Source: Pseudomonadota bacterium | GTDB taxonomy: Bacteria > Pseudomonadota > Alphaproteobacteria > UBA828 | Assembly (NCBI GenBank): GCA_027624955.1 | Contig: JAQBTG010000013.1 | Location: 1 to 64,000 of the forward strand | DNA: 64,000 nt | Reading direction: 5' to 3' | Shown: positions 55,618-64,000 of the stretch, in pieces | How the letters are laid out: each line of letters begins with the position of its first letter | How positions within the stretch are numbered: position 1 is the first letter of the stretch | The notes under the pieces: model-generated | Seen by the model: the letters and a program-made list of their open reading frames with translations, nothing else | The model's database searches: none | What the model was told of the DNA's origin: nothing | Translations under genes and position numbers: made by a program

Positions 55618-56387
55618 GCAGCGGCACAGCACTCAAAGGCAAGCACGCCTTCATTACCGGCGGCGGTCACGGCATCGGCGGCGCCAGCGCCGAAGTACTC
55701 GCCGCAAGCGGCGCAATATTGACGCTTACCGGGCGCAATATGGAGAAACTCGAAGCGAAGGCGGCGAGGTTGCCCGGCGCAGAGGTGCGTCAGCTCGATG
55801 TGACCGACGAAGATGCGGTCAAGCGGGTGTTCGCTGAAGCCGCGGCGTCGCTTGGCGCCATCGATATCCTGATTAACAATTCCGGCATCGCGGAGACCGC
55901 GCCGTTTATGCGCACCTCGTCCGACATGTTGCGCCGCCTCATGGAAGTGAATTTGATCGGCGCGCATATCTGCACCCAGCAGGTGCTGCCGGCGATGATC
56001 GAGGCGGGATGGGGGCGCATCGTCAATATCTCCAGCCTCGCCGGGATTTCGGGCCAGCCCTATATCGCCGCCTACTGTGCCTCGAAGCACGCCATGGTCG
56101 GCCTGACACGGGCCCTGGCCCTCGAAGTCGCAAAGAAAGGCATCACGGTGAACGCCGTCTGCCCGGCTTATGTTGAGACCGGCATGGTCGAGAAGGGCGT
56201 CGAAAACATCCAGAAACTCACCGGCATGAGCGCGGACGACGCACGCGGCGAGTTGGCCAAGAAAAACCCGCAAGCGCGCATCATCGAGGCCAGTGAAGTT
56301 GGCGCCACGGTGGGCTGGCTGTGCCTGCCCGGCTCGGAATCGATCACCGGACAATCCATCGCCATGGCGGGGGGAGCGTGGATGTAA
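55614..56387 (+). CDS. Short-chain dehydrogenase/reductase in the aminobenzoyl-CoA operon
   Basis: The product has 257 residues with an ATGA overlap with the previous gene. TGGGHGIG-type cofactor motif at about residues 15-22, NNSG in strand 4, and the catalytic [23 protein letters not shown] (Ser, Tyr, Lys). It probably oxidises or reduces a hydroxy/keto acyl-CoA intermediate of the ring-degradation route, which in Azoarcus needs a beta-hydroxyacyl-CoA dehydrogenase-like step. A general reductase cannot be excluded. Confidence 0.85.
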   Translation: MSSGTALKGKHAFITGGGHGIGGASAEVLAASGAILTLTGRNMEKLEAKAARLPGAEVRQLDVTDEDAVKRVFAEAAASLGAIDILINNSGIAETAPFMRTSSDMLRRLMEVNLIGAHICTQQVLPAMIEAGWGRIVNISSLAGISGQPYIAAYCASKHAMVGLTRALALEVAKKGITVNAVCPAYVETGMVEKGVENIQKLTGMSADDARGELAKKNPQARIIEASEVGATVGWLCLPGSESITGQSIAMAGGAWM

Positions 56388-56431
56388 TGGCCCGCGCAGC
56401 CAGAAATACCAGCTCGCGCAGCGAGGAAAAA

Positions 56432-56893
56432 ATGGCGGAGGGTAAAGAATCGCTCCGCTTGTGGCTGAGGCTCTTGACCTGTTCGACCATGATAGAGCGC
56501 GAGGTACGGACGCGACTGAGAAACGAATTTGACGCCACCTTGCCGCGCTTCGACATGATGGCGGCGCTTGAGCGCGCGCCCGATGGTCTCAGCATGGGCG
56601 AGCTGTCGCGCCGCCTGATGGTGTCCAACGGCAATGTCACCGGCGTCGCCGACCGCTTGGCGCGCGAGGGCCTGGCAAAGCGCTGGTCGCCGCCAGCCGA
56701 CCGGCGCTCCTCGCGGCTCGCCTTGACGGCGCGCGGTCGCAAGGAATTCTCAGGCATGGCGAAAGCGCATCAAAGCTGGATCGAAGAGATGATGGCGGGT
56801 CTGAATGCCGCGGAGCGCGATGCGCTGATGGCGCTGCTCACCAGGGTTAAACTTTCGATCGGCTCGGAAGATGAAGGAAGAGACGCGGCATGA
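56432..56893 (+). CDS. MarR-family regulator inside the aminobenzoyl-CoA operon
   Basis: 153 residues from the ATG at 56432, which has GCGAGG six bases upstream. An ATG at 56387 overlapping the previous stop (TAATG) would add 15 residues and is the alternative. Winged-helix motifs: [40 protein letters not shown] and the wing [16 protein letters not shown]. It overlaps the enoyl-CoA hydratase start by four bases. Its ligand is likely an aryl-CoA, because MarR-type repressors of this arrangement respond to CoA thioesters. The palindrome before the operon is a candidate site. Confidence 0.85.
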   Translation: MAEGKESLRLWLRLLTCSTMIEREVRTRLRNEFDATLPRFDMMAALERAPDGLSMGELSRRLMVSNGNVTGVADRLAREGLAKRWSPPADRRSSRLALTARGRKEFSGMAKAHQSWIEEMMAGLNAAERDALMALLTRVKLSIGSEDEGRDAA

Positions 56894-57699
56894 AATTGAC
56901 ACAGTATAAAGCGGCGCATTTCCTATGGTCGACGGAGGGCGGCGTGGCGACGATTACCCTGAACCGCCCGGAGCGCAAAAATCCGCTCACCTTCGATTCA
57001 TACGCGGAGCTGCGCGATTTGTTCCGCCGCCTCAGCGATGCCGAGGATATCGATGCGGTGATCATCACCGGCGCCGGCGGCAATTTCTGCTCCGGCGGCG
57101 ACGTGCATGAGATCATCGGTCCGCTGACCAAAATGAACATCGGCGACCTGCTCGAATTCACCCGTATGACCGGCGATCTGGTGAAGGCCATGCGCGCTTG
57201 CCGCCAACCGGTGATTGCCGCCATCGACGGTGTCTGCGCCGGCGCGGGCGCGGCGGTCGCCATGGCGGCCGATATGCGCCTTGGCACGGCGCAAAGCAAA
57301 ACCGCGTTTCTCTTCGTCCGTGTCGGCCTTGCCGGCTGTGACATGGGCGCCTGCGCCATCCTGCCGCGCCTGATCGGCCAGGGCCGGGCCGCCGACCTGC
57401 TGTTCACCGGCCGCGCCATGTCGGGCGAAGAGGGCGAGCGCTGGGGCTTCTTCAATCGCCTATGCGCGCCGGAAGAGCTGCAAGCTGAAGCTGTGAAATT
57501 GGCGCAACGCCTCGCCGACGGCCCCAATTTCGCCCATGGCATGACCAAGACCATGCTCAACCGGGAATGGGATATGGGCCTCGACGCCGCCATCGACGCT
57601 GAAGCGGAGGCCCAGGCGATCTGCATGCAAACGCAGGATTTCCAGCGTGCGTTTGAAGCCTTCGCGGCTAAGCAGAAACCCGTCTTCGAGGGCAATTGA
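56890..57699 (+). CDS. Enoyl-CoA hydratase/isomerase family protein
   Basis: The product has 269 residues of the crotonase fold. Oxyanion-hole segments: [17 protein letters not shown] (about residues 58-74) and [23 protein letters not shown]. The glutamates of the usual hydratase pair are not clearly conserved, so another crotonase reaction (isomerisation or ring hydrolysis) is possible. It is translationally coupled to the MarR gene and followed immediately by an acyl-CoA dehydrogenase gene. A role in beta-oxidation-like ring opening of the reduced aminobenzoyl-CoA is likely. Confidence 0.85.
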   Translation: MKLTQYKAAHFLWSTEGGVATITLNRPERKNPLTFDSYAELRDLFRRLSDAEDIDAVIITGAGGNFCSGGDVHEIIGPLTKMNIGDLLEFTRMTGDLVKAMRACRQPVIAAIDGVCAGAGAAVAMAADMRLGTAQSKTAFLFVRVGLAGCDMGACAILPRLIGQGRAADLLFTGRAMSGEEGERWGFFNRLCAPEELQAEAVKLAQRLADGPNFAHGMTKTMLNREWDMGLDAAIDAEAEAQAICMQTQDFQRAFEAFAAKQKPVFEGN

Positions 57700-58868
57700 T
57701 GGCCGATCACAGCTTTCTAGATTGGCCGTTTTTTACGCCCGCGCACCGCGACCTGGCGCTGGCCCTCGATGCCTGGGCCGGCAAGAATCTCGGCGATATC
57801 GATGAGACGGATGTTGACGCGGCGTGCCGTGAATTGGTGCGCCGCTTGGCGGCGGACGGCTGGCTCGACCATTGCGTGCCGACGGCCTATGGCGGCGCGT
57901 CGGAAAAGCTCGATGTGCGGGCACTATGCCTCATTCGCGAAACCCTGGCGCGCCATTCGGGCCTCGCCGATTTCGCCTTCGCCATGCAAGGGCTCGGCAG
58001 CGGCGCCATCTCGCTCTATGGCAGTGACGAGATCCGCTCCGCCTATCTGCCGATGGTGCGCACGGGACAAAAAATTGCCGCGTTCGCCCTTTCCGAGCCC
58101 GTCGCCGGCTCTGACGTCGCGGCCTTGGCGACAACGGCAACGCGCGACGGTAATGGCTGGCGCATCGACGGTGAGAAAACCTGGATATCGAACGGCGGCA
58201 TTGCCGACTATTACACCGTCTTTGCTCGCACTGGTGAAGCGCCGGGAGCGCGCGGCCTGAGCGCCTTTGTCGTCGACGCCGATACGCCGGGCCTCGAGAT
58301 CGCTGAGCGCATCGACGTGATCGCACCGCATCCGTTGGCGCGGCTCACTTTCGACAACTGTCAGGTGCCGGCGGACCGCATGTTGGGCGCGCCGGGCGAG
58401 GGCTTCAAAGTGGCGATGGCGACGCTCGATATTTTCCGCTCGACCGTCGGCGCGGCGGCGCTCGGCTTTGCCCGCCATGCGCTGGATTTGGCGTTGGAGC
58501 GCGCCGCCACGCGCCAGTTATTCGGCGGCCCGCTAGCTGAATTACAAATCATCCAGGCCAAGCTCGCCGATATGGCGCTCGCCGTGGATGCCAGCGCGTT
58601 GCTGGTCTACCGCGCCGCCTGGACCAAAGATGTGAAGGCCGATCGCGTCACACGCGAAGCCTCGATGGCCAAGCTGTATGCCACGGAATCGGCGCAGATG
58701 GTGATCGACGAGGCGGTGCAGATATTCGGCGGACAAGGTGTTGTGTCCGGCGCGGCGGTGGAGAAACTCTACCGTGAAATCCGGGCGCTCCGCATATATG
58801 AGGGCGCCTCCGAAGTGCAAAAGGTCGTGATCGCCAAGGCCGCGCTCGCGGCACGGGAAAGCGCGTAA
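57699..58868 (+). CDS. Acyl-CoA dehydrogenase family protein
   Basis: 389 residues from the ATG that overlaps the previous stop (TGATG). Family marks: [48 protein letters not shown], a [20 protein letters not shown] helix and the C-terminal [40 protein letters not shown]. It should introduce a double bond into a CoA thioester with FAD and pass electrons to ETF. In this operon its substrate is presumably an alicyclic intermediate from 2-aminobenzoyl-CoA. Confidence 0.88.
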   Translation: MADHSFLDWPFFTPAHRDLALALDAWAGKNLGDIDETDVDAACRELVRRLAADGWLDHCVPTAYGGASEKLDVRALCLIRETLARHSGLADFAFAMQGLGSGAISLYGSDEIRSAYLPMVRTGQKIAAFALSEPVAGSDVAALATTATRDGNGWRIDGEKTWISNGGIADYYTVFARTGEAPGARGLSAFVVDADTPGLEIAERIDVIAPHPLARLTFDNCQVPADRMLGAPGEGFKVAMATLDIFRSTVGAAALGFARHALDLALERAATRQLFGGPLAELQIIQAKLADMALAVDASALLVYRAAWTKDVKADRVTREASMAKLYATESAQMVIDEAVQIFGGQGVVSGAAVEKLYREIRALRIYEGASEVQKVVIAKAALAARESA

Positions 58869-60502
58869 TGGTGGCGGAGAAGAGCGCGCATATCGATCGT
58901 TTCGCGGCGGAAAGTTTGCCGCGACCGGAGCAATTACCGACGCTTATCTTCACGCTCCCTGAACTGCACTATCCGGCCCGCCTGAATTGCGTCGCAGAAT
59001 TGCTCGACCGCGCCGTCGCGGAAGGCGATGGCAGCCGCACCGCTATCCTCGCGTCAGGCCTGAAATGGACGTACGCCGAGCTACAGCACAAAGCCAATTG
59101 CGTGGCCCAAGTACTCACCGAGGATCTGGGCGTGGTCGCGGGCAACCGGGTGCTGTTGCGCGCCGCCAACATACCGATGCTCGCCGCTTGCTGGCTCGGC
59201 GTGGTCAAGGCCGGCGCCATTGCCGTCGGCACCATGCCGCTCTTGCGGGCGCGCGAACTTACTGTGGTCATTGAAAAAGCCGAGATCGCTCTGGCGCTTT
59301 GCGACGAAAAACTGGGCGAGGAATTGACCGCGGCGCAAGAGCTTTCGCCCCGCCTCACGGACGTCATCCACTTTGACGGCGCCGGCGGACTAGAAGAGAA
59401 AATAGCGCTGAAATCCGGCCAATTTGAGGCCGTCGATAGCGCCGCTGAGGATATCTGCTTCTTCGCTTTCACCTCTGGCACCACCGGCGGGCCCAAAGGA
59501 GTCATGCATTGCCACCGCGACGTCCTGGCTGCGTGCGATTGCTTCCCACCGGCCTGCCTGAAGGCAACGAAGGAAGATATTTTCTGCGGCAGCCCGCCGC
59601 TTGCCTTTACCTATGGCCTCGGCGGATTGCTGCTGTTTCCGCTGCGCGCCCGTGCGGCAACGCTGCTTGTCGAGCAAGCCAGCCCGGACGGCCTCCTCGC
59701 GGCAATCGAAGAACACAAGGCGAGCATATTATTCACGGCGCCAACCGGCTTCCGCGCGATGCAAGAAAAGCTCGGCGGGTATGACGTATCCAGTCTTCGG
59801 CGCTGCGTCTCGGCCGGCGAAACACTGCCCAAGGCGACGTTTGATGCGTGGCGAGATGCCACCGGATTGGCGATCATCGACGGCATTGGCTCGACCGAAA
59901 TGCTGCATATTTTTATTTCTTCAGCGGATGAAGACATTCGCCCCGGCGCGACCGGCAAAGTGGTGCCTGGATACGAAGCGCGGGTTATCGGCGAGGACGG
60001 CAACGAGCTGCCGCCGGATGAAATTGGCCGCCTGGCCGTGCGCGGGCCGACAGGCTGCCGCTATCTCAAGGGCGAACGGCAAACGCATTATGTTGAGAAC
60101 GGCTGGAACTTGACCGGCGACGCCTACCGCATGGATGCGGACGGCTATTACTGGTTCGAAGCGCGCAATGACGACATGATCATTTCCGCCGGCTACAACA
60201 TTTCCGGCCCCGAGGTCGAGGCCGCTCTGCTCGAACATGAGGCGGTAATGGAAAGCGCCTGTGTGGCATCTCCCGATGAGGCGCGCGGCAATATCGTCAA
60301 GGCGTTCGTGGTTCTGCGCAGCGGCTTCTCCGGCACCGATGCGCTCATCAAGGCGCTGCAGGATTTCGTCAAAAGCCGGATCGCGCCCTACAAATATCCG
60401 CGCGCCATCGAATTTGTCGAAGCACTGCCCAAAACAGGCACCGGCAAGGTACAGCGCTTTCGACTGCGCGAAATCGAGAGCAAAAAGGCGGGGCGAGGCT
60501 GA
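58868..60502 (+). CDS. Aryl-CoA ligase, probable 2-aminobenzoate-CoA ligase
   Basis: The product has 544 residues of the AMP-forming ANL family. The P-loop is FTSGTTGGPKGVMH (about residue 202). Other motifs are IDGIGSTEMLHIF (A5) and NLTGDAYRMDADGYYWFEARNDDMIISAGYNISGPEVEAALLEH (A7-A8). The benzoate-CoA ligase-type layout has the C-terminal catalytic lysine in PKTGTGKVQRF. It starts the pathway by making anthraniloyl-CoA from anthranilate. The start overlaps the previous stop by one base (TAATG). A benzoate-CoA ligase is the alternative, but the gene context favours aminobenzoate. Confidence 0.88.
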   Translation: MVAEKSAHIDRFAAESLPRPEQLPTLIFTLPELHYPARLNCVAELLDRAVAEGDGSRTAILASGLKWTYAELQHKANCVAQVLTEDLGVVAGNRVLLRAANIPMLAACWLGVVKAGAIAVGTMPLLRARELTVVIEKAEIALALCDEKLGEELTAAQELSPRLTDVIHFDGAGGLEEKIALKSGQFEAVDSAAEDICFFAFTSGTTGGPKGVMHCHRDVLAACDCFPPACLKATKEDIFCGSPPLAFTYGLGGLLLFPLRARAATLLVEQASPDGLLAAIEEHKASILFTAPTGFRAMQEKLGGYDVSSLRRCVSAGETLPKATFDAWRDATGLAIIDGIGSTEMLHIFISSADEDIRPGATGKVVPGYEARVIGEDGNELPPDEIGRLAVRGPTGCRYLKGERQTHYVENGWNLTGDAYRMDADGYYWFEARNDDMIISAGYNISGPEVEAALLEHEAVMESACVASPDEARGNIVKAFVVLRSGFSGTDALIKALQDFVKSRIAPYKYPRAIEFVEALPKTGTGKVQRFRLREIESKKAGRG

Positions 60503-60930
60503 TGGCGGTATTTTCGCGCGATATTGCAGTGCATTTCAGCGATACCGACCCGGCAGGAATCCTGTTCTACCCGCGCTATTTCGAGATGACCAGCGCCCTG
60601 ATCGAGGATTGGTTCGCCGAAGAACTGGACCATCCCTTTAGCGCGATGCATCAAGGCACCGCATATGGCGTACCAACCCACAGCCTCGATATTTCATTCT
60701 CCGCCGCCAGCCGCATCGCCGATGTGCTGCGCTTAACGCTTGGTATCGCGCGCCTCGGCAAAACTTCCTTCACCCTCGACATCAGCGCAGCCTGCGGCGA
60801 CGAGCCACGCTTCAAAATGCGCCAAGTAATGGTCTATGCCGCGCTCGGCGAAGACGTGAAATCAGCACCGCTTCCCAGCGAATTGCGGGCGCGCATGGAG
60901 CGCTTCCTGATACCCGAATCAGCCGACTAA
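60502..60930 (+). CDS. 4-hydroxybenzoyl-CoA thioesterase-like protein
   Basis: The product has 142 residues with a hot-dog fold. The active motif HFSDTDPAGILFYPRYFEM places D16 where the catalytic aspartate of Pseudomonas 4HBT lies. It overlaps the ligase stop by one base. It probably rescues CoA by hydrolysing dead-end or excess aryl-CoA, a common companion of aryl-CoA pathways. A biosynthetic role is unlikely. Confidence 0.85.
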   Translation: MAVFSRDIAVHFSDTDPAGILFYPRYFEMTSALIEDWFAEELDHPFSAMHQGTAYGVPTHSLDISFSAASRIADVLRLTLGIARLGKTSFTLDISAACGDEPRFKMRQVMVYAALGEDVKSAPLPSELRARMERFLIPESAD

Positions 60931-60956
60931 ATATTTCGCCCCGAAAGGATTCCCAC

Positions 60957-61355
60957 ATGCAGATTTTGCAACCCCCCGGCTGGCGCCGCCCCGGCGGCTA
61001 CTCCAACGGCGTCGCCAGCGAAGGCCGGCTGGTGTTCGTCGCCGGCCTTGTCGGCTGGGACGAGAACAGCGAATTCCAGAGCGACGATTTTATCTCCCAG
61101 ACCGCGCAGACGTTGCGCAATACCGTCGCCGTGTTGGCCGAGGCCGGTGCTGGCCCTGAGCATGTGACGCGCATGACCTGGTACATCGTCGACAAGCAGG
61201 AATATGTGACACGCCAACGTGAAATGGGAGATGTTTACCGCGAGATTATGGGGCGGAATTTTCCCGCCATGGCGATGGTGGCGGTATCCGCGCTCATGGA
61301 CGACCGCGCCAAAGTGGAGATCGAAACGACGGCTGTCGTGCCGCACGTATCTTGA
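60957..61355 (+). CDS. RidA/YjgF-family protein
   Basis: The product has 132 residues. The start is GWRRPGGYSNGVASEGRLVFVAGLVGWD and the end is RAKVEIETTAVVPH, the RidA pattern, with the glutamate of VEIE as active-site partner. RidA proteins hydrolyse reactive enamines and imines to ketones and ammonia. The ring-reduction product of the aminobenzoyl-CoA fusion enzyme is an enamine, so this protein may catalyse its deamination. GAAAGGAT stands before the ATG. It ends four bases from the convergent kynureninase gene. Confidence 0.85.
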   Translation: MQILQPPGWRRPGGYSNGVASEGRLVFVAGLVGWDENSEFQSDDFISQTAQTLRNTVAVLAEAGAGPEHVTRMTWYIVDKQEYVTRQREMGDVYREIMGRNFPAMAMVAVSALMDDRAKVEIETTAVVPHVS

Positions 61356-61359
61356 GCGT

Positions 61360-62595
61360 CTAGGTTACCGCGCCGCTATCGCCAATCTTGTAATCTTGCC
61401 ATTCCTCGCTGCCGAGCACCGCGCTAAGCGCCTCGGCGGCGTCCCATATATCGACATAGCGCAGATAGAGCGACGCAAAGCCGAAGCGCATGACATCCGG
61501 TTGGCGGAAATCGCCGATGACGCCGCGCGCGATCAGTGCCTGGACCGCGCCAAATCCATTGACATAGGCATAGGAAACTTGGCCGCCGCGCGCGGCGGAA
61601 TCCTGCGGCGACAGCAGTTGCAGGCCATGGCCGGCGCAACTTGCCTCGATGCGCGCGATGAAAAGCTCGCTCAGCGCGACGGATTTTGCGCGCAGTGCCG
61701 CCATGCCGGCCTCGGCGAAAATATCCAGGCTGCTGTCCAATATGGCCAACGCGATAACCGGCGGTGTGCCCGAGAGCATGCGTGCGATGCCCGGCGCCGG
61801 GCGGAACCCAGCGGCGAACTCGAACGGCGCGGCATGGCCCATCCAGCCGCTGAGCGGCTGGCGGATAGCCGCCTGATGGCGCGCGGCGACAAAGATGTAT
61901 GCCGGCGCGCCGGGCCCGCCATTGAGGTATTTATAGCCGCAGCCGACAGCGAGGTCGGCTCCGGCGCCATTGAGGTCAAGCGGCACAGCGCCGGCGCTGT
62001 GGCTCAAATCCCATAAAGTGAGCGCGCCATGTGCCGCCGCGACGACGTTGATTGCCGCCATGTCATGGATGCGCCCGGTGCGGTAATTAACGTGGGTGAG
62101 CGACACTACCGCTGTATCGCCATCGATGGCGTCGATAATATCATCCGCCGGCACCAGGCGGCGCTCGACTCTGTCGCCGAGGAAATCGCCGACGCCTTCC
62201 GCGACGTAATTATCGGTTGGAAAATTGTCACAGTCAGTTAGCAATACACGTCTTTCGGGGCGGAGTGCGAATGCCGCCGCCAGCAATTTGAACAGATTGA
62301 CGGACGTAGAATCGCAGGCCACCACTTCGTCTTCCTTGGCGCCGATCAACTGCGCGATCTTGCCTCCCACCTTGAACGGCAACGCCATCCAGTCGGCTTC
62401 GTTCCAACTGCGAATGAGGCCGGTGCCCCATTGCTCACCGATAACGCGGGCCGCTCGTTCGACTGCCACCTCGGGCAGCGCGCCGAGTGAATTGCCGTCC
62501 AAATAAATCACCCCTTCAGGCAGAACGAAACGGCGGCGGAACGGCGCCATGGGATCGCGCGCGTCTAAGGCGATGCAGTCTTCTCTCGTCGTCAT
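61360..62595 (-). CDS. kynU: Kynureninase
   Basis: 411 residues from the ATG at 62595; the longer upstream frame runs into the tryptophan dioxygenase leader. The PLP lysine is in GCGYKYLNGGPG, preceded by the SHSAGA loop. IYLDGNSLG, HVNYRTGRIHDM and IGDFRQPDVMRFGFASLYL are kynureninase hallmarks. It splits kynurenine into anthranilate and alanine. It is divergent from tryptophan 2,3-dioxygenase and next to the anthraniloyl-CoA genes, so its product has an obvious local sink. Confidence 0.93.
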   Translation of the reverse strand: MTTREDCIALDARDPMAPFRRRFVLPEGVIYLDGNSLGALPEVAVERAARVIGEQWGTGLIRSWNEADWMALPFKVGGKIAQLIGAKEDEVVACDSTSVNLFKLLAAAFALRPERRVLLTDCDNFPTDNYVAEGVGDFLGDRVERRLVPADDIIDAIDGDTAVVSLTHVNYRTGRIHDMAAINVVAAAHGALTLWDLSHSAGAVPLDLNGAGADLAVGCGYKYLNGGPGAPAYIFVAARHQAAIRQPLSGWMGHAAPFEFAAGFRPAPGIARMLSGTPPVIALAILDSSLDIFAEAGMAALRAKSVALSELFIARIEASCAGHGLQLLSPQDSAARGGQVSYAYVNGFGAVQALIARGVIGDFRQPDVMRFGFASLYLRYVDIWDAAEALSAVLGSEEWQDYKIGDSGAVT

Positions 62596-62679
62596 TAGGC
62601 GATATTGCCTGTTGCTGAGGTCGAATGCACGGATTGCAGCGACGCCGCCGAAAGACCACAATCGTTGCCGGAGGTACGC

Positions 62680-63522
62680 GTGACCACAGACGACAAATCA
62701 GGCGGATTGCCCGACGGCGCGGCAACGGAATTCACCGACGCGATGAGCTATGGCGATTATCTTGGCCTGGAGCGCCTGTTGGCCTGCCAGGAGCCGCGCT
62801 CAGAGCGTCACGATGAAATGCTGTTCATCGTCATTCACCAGGCGACGGAACTGTGGATGAAATTGGTGCTGCATGAATTGACCGCCGCTATGGCGCATAT
62901 TCGCGCCGGCGATTTGCCGCCGGCCTTCAAGATGCTGGCTCGAGTGTCGCGCATTCAAGCGCAGCTGATACAGTCGTGGGACGTGCTGTCTACCCTGACG
63001 CCGGCCGATTACATGACCTTCCGCAGCGTGCTTGGCAACGCTTCGGGGTTTCAATCGCACCAATACCGCCTGATCGAATTTACCCTCGGCAACAAGAATC
63101 CAGCGATGTTGATGCCGCATCGCCATGACGCGCATGTCCATAGCCTTCTCAGCGCCGCGCTGGACGCGCCGAGCCTTTATGAAGAAGCGATACTGCTGCT
63201 GGCGCGCCGTGGCCTCGGCATCGATGCCGGCCAGATGAAGCAGAATTGGCGCGACGTGCATGACCCCGACGATTCGGTGCGCGGTGCCTGGCTCACCGTT
63301 TACCGCGACACGGAATCCCATTGGGACCTCTACGAATTGGCCGAAAAACTGGTCGATCTCGAAGATCATTTTCAGCAATGGCGCTTCCATCATGTGAGCA
63401 CGGTGGAGCGCATCATCGGCCACAAACGTGGCACTGGCGGCACCAGCGGCGTGCCATATTTGCGCCGCGCTCTCGAAACGCGGTTCTTCCCCGAGCTATG
63501 GGACATACGCACCGAGCTATAA
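62680..63522 (+). CDS. kynA: Tryptophan 2,3-dioxygenase
   Basis: 280 residues from a GTG at 62680 that follows CCGGAGG; an upstream ATG at 62605 would overlap the kynureninase promoter. Key parts: MLFIVIHQATELWMKLVLHEL (helix with the substrate histidine), FRSVLGNASGFQSHQYR and FHHVSTVERIIGHKRGTGGTSGVPYLR with the haem-ligand histidine. The enzyme opens the indole ring of tryptophan to N-formylkynurenine. The formamidase needed next is not in this window. Confidence 0.93.
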   Translation: MTTDDKSGGLPDGAATEFTDAMSYGDYLGLERLLACQEPRSERHDEMLFIVIHQATELWMKLVLHELTAAMAHIRAGDLPPAFKMLARVSRIQAQLIQSWDVLSTLTPADYMTFRSVLGNASGFQSHQYRLIEFTLGNKNPAMLMPHRHDAHVHSLLSAALDAPSLYEEAILLLARRGLGIDAGQMKQNWRDVHDPDDSVRGAWLTVYRDTESHWDLYELAEKLVDLEDHFQQWRFHHVSTVERIIGHKRGTGGTSGVPYLRRALETRFFPELWDIRTEL

Positions 63523-63554
63523 CTGAAATTCTACCGCATCACGGAGACAAAAAA

Positions 63555-64000
63555 ATGAACGGAAAAATGATCGAAATCCCAACCGGCGACGGTGCGTCGA
63601 TGGGCGCCTATCTGGCGCTGCCCGAATCCGGCAGTGGCGCCGGGCTGGTGCTGCTGCAGGAGATATTCGGCATCAATCAATCCTTACGCGAGGTCGCCGA
63701 TCTGTTCGCCGAAGAAGGCTATGTCACCATCGTGCCCGATCTGTTCTGGCGTATCGAACCGGGCATCGACCTCGGTTATAGCGAAAGTGAATTCAGCAAA
63801 GCCATCGGCTTGATGGGCAAATTTGACCTCGACCAGGGCATCGAGGATATCGGCGCCACGCTCAAGGCCTTGCGCGCTAGAGACGAATGCACCGGCAAGA
63901 CCGGCTGTGTCGGGTTTTGCCTCGGCGGCAAGCTCGCCTATCTCACCGCCGCACGCCAGGATGTCGATGTGGCCGTGTCTTTCTATGGCGTCGGCATCGA
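63555..64000 (+). CDS. Dienelactone hydrolase family protein, N-terminal part (runs off the window)
   Basis: 148 visible residues from the ATG at 63555, with no stop before the window ends. VLLQEIFGINQSLREVADLFAEEGY and the nucleophile elbow GFCLGGKLAY (cysteine nucleophile) identify the dienelactone hydrolase group of alpha/beta hydrolases. The aspartate and histidine of the triad would lie outside the window. It follows the dioxygenase gene by 32 bases and may belong to its operon, but a role in tryptophan breakdown is unproven. A shifted open frame from 63592 is an artefact. Confidence 0.82.
   Translation, partial: MNGKMIEIPTGDGASMGAYLALPESGSGAGLVLLQEIFGINQSLREVADLFAEEGYVTIVPDLFWRIEPGIDLGYSESEFSKAIGLMGKFDLDQGIEDIGATLKALRARDECTGKTGCVGFCLGGKLAYLTAARQDVDVAVSFYGVGI

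Overview
The window is a gene-dense, moderately GC-rich bacterial chromosome segment. The protein families point to an alphaproteobacterium, probably a metabolically versatile Rhodospirillales-like or marine lineage. Support comes from a SAM-II-type riboswitch in front of metF, a methionine synthase split into two genes, an OmpA-family porin with a proline-rich linker, and clusters known from alphaproteobacterial heterotrophs. There is no rRNA, complete tRNA or CRISPR array.

Layout. 0-2.4 kb: two secreted proteins of unknown function and an OmpA-family protein. 2.4-12.9 kb: a VOC-family enzyme; a minus-strand operon of MmgE/PrpD protein, M19 dipeptidase, DUF5943 protein and FAD amine oxidase; a first hydantoinase/oxoprolinase pair (HyuA/HyuB); an HxlR regulator divergent from a DUF1330 protein. 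12.9-14.6 kb: a non-coding scar with an att-like tRNA 3' end, a 7-bp tandem array and an IS transposase remnant. 14.6-22.8 kb: a tungsten island with an AorABC-type aldehyde oxidoreductase, an AorD-like MoaD protein, a small AorE-like protein and a TupBCA tungstate transporter. It is bracketed by orphan [2Fe-2S] and FAD subunits of the xanthine dehydrogenase family with no molybdenum subunit. 22.9-30.6 kb: DUF3179 and DUF6614 proteins, a 3-oxoadipyl-CoA-type thiolase, a second HyuA/HyuB pair and dusA. 30.7-35.5 kb: SAM-II riboswitch, metF and a two-gene methionine synthase. 35.5-36.3 kb: an SDR.

36.3-46.5 kb (minus strand): a six-gene, translationally coupled operon under a MarR gene. It encodes a FAD subunit, a fused [2Fe-2S]-molybdopterin hydroxylase, a 6-hydroxynicotinate reductase-like protein, a UPF0280 (ApbE-like) protein and a third HyuA/HyuB pair. 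I read it as a candidate N-heterocycle degradation route: hydroxylation, reductive dearomatisation, then ATP-dependent lactam opening. 46.6-53.2 kb: a tartrate/D-malate-type dehydrogenase, a PuuB-like FAD oxidase, a 70-residue putative zinc protein and a fourth HyuA/HyuB pair.

53.3-64 kb: tryptophan-to-anthranilate catabolism joined to the aerobic 2-aminobenzoyl-CoA pathway. Genes encode a monooxygenase/old-yellow-enzyme fusion, an SDR, a MarR regulator, an enoyl-CoA hydratase, an acyl-CoA dehydrogenase, an aryl-CoA ligase, a thioesterase and a RidA protein. These are followed by kynureninase, tryptophan 2,3-dioxygenase and a truncated dienelactone hydrolase.

The main candidates for undescribed biology are the oxidative-reductive-ATP-hydrolytic heterocycle operon, the tungsten AOR island with orphan xanthine-dehydrogenase electron-transfer subunits, and the four dissimilar HyuA/HyuB pairs in one 64-kb segment. 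All functional statements rest on reading motifs and gene order; no database search was run.
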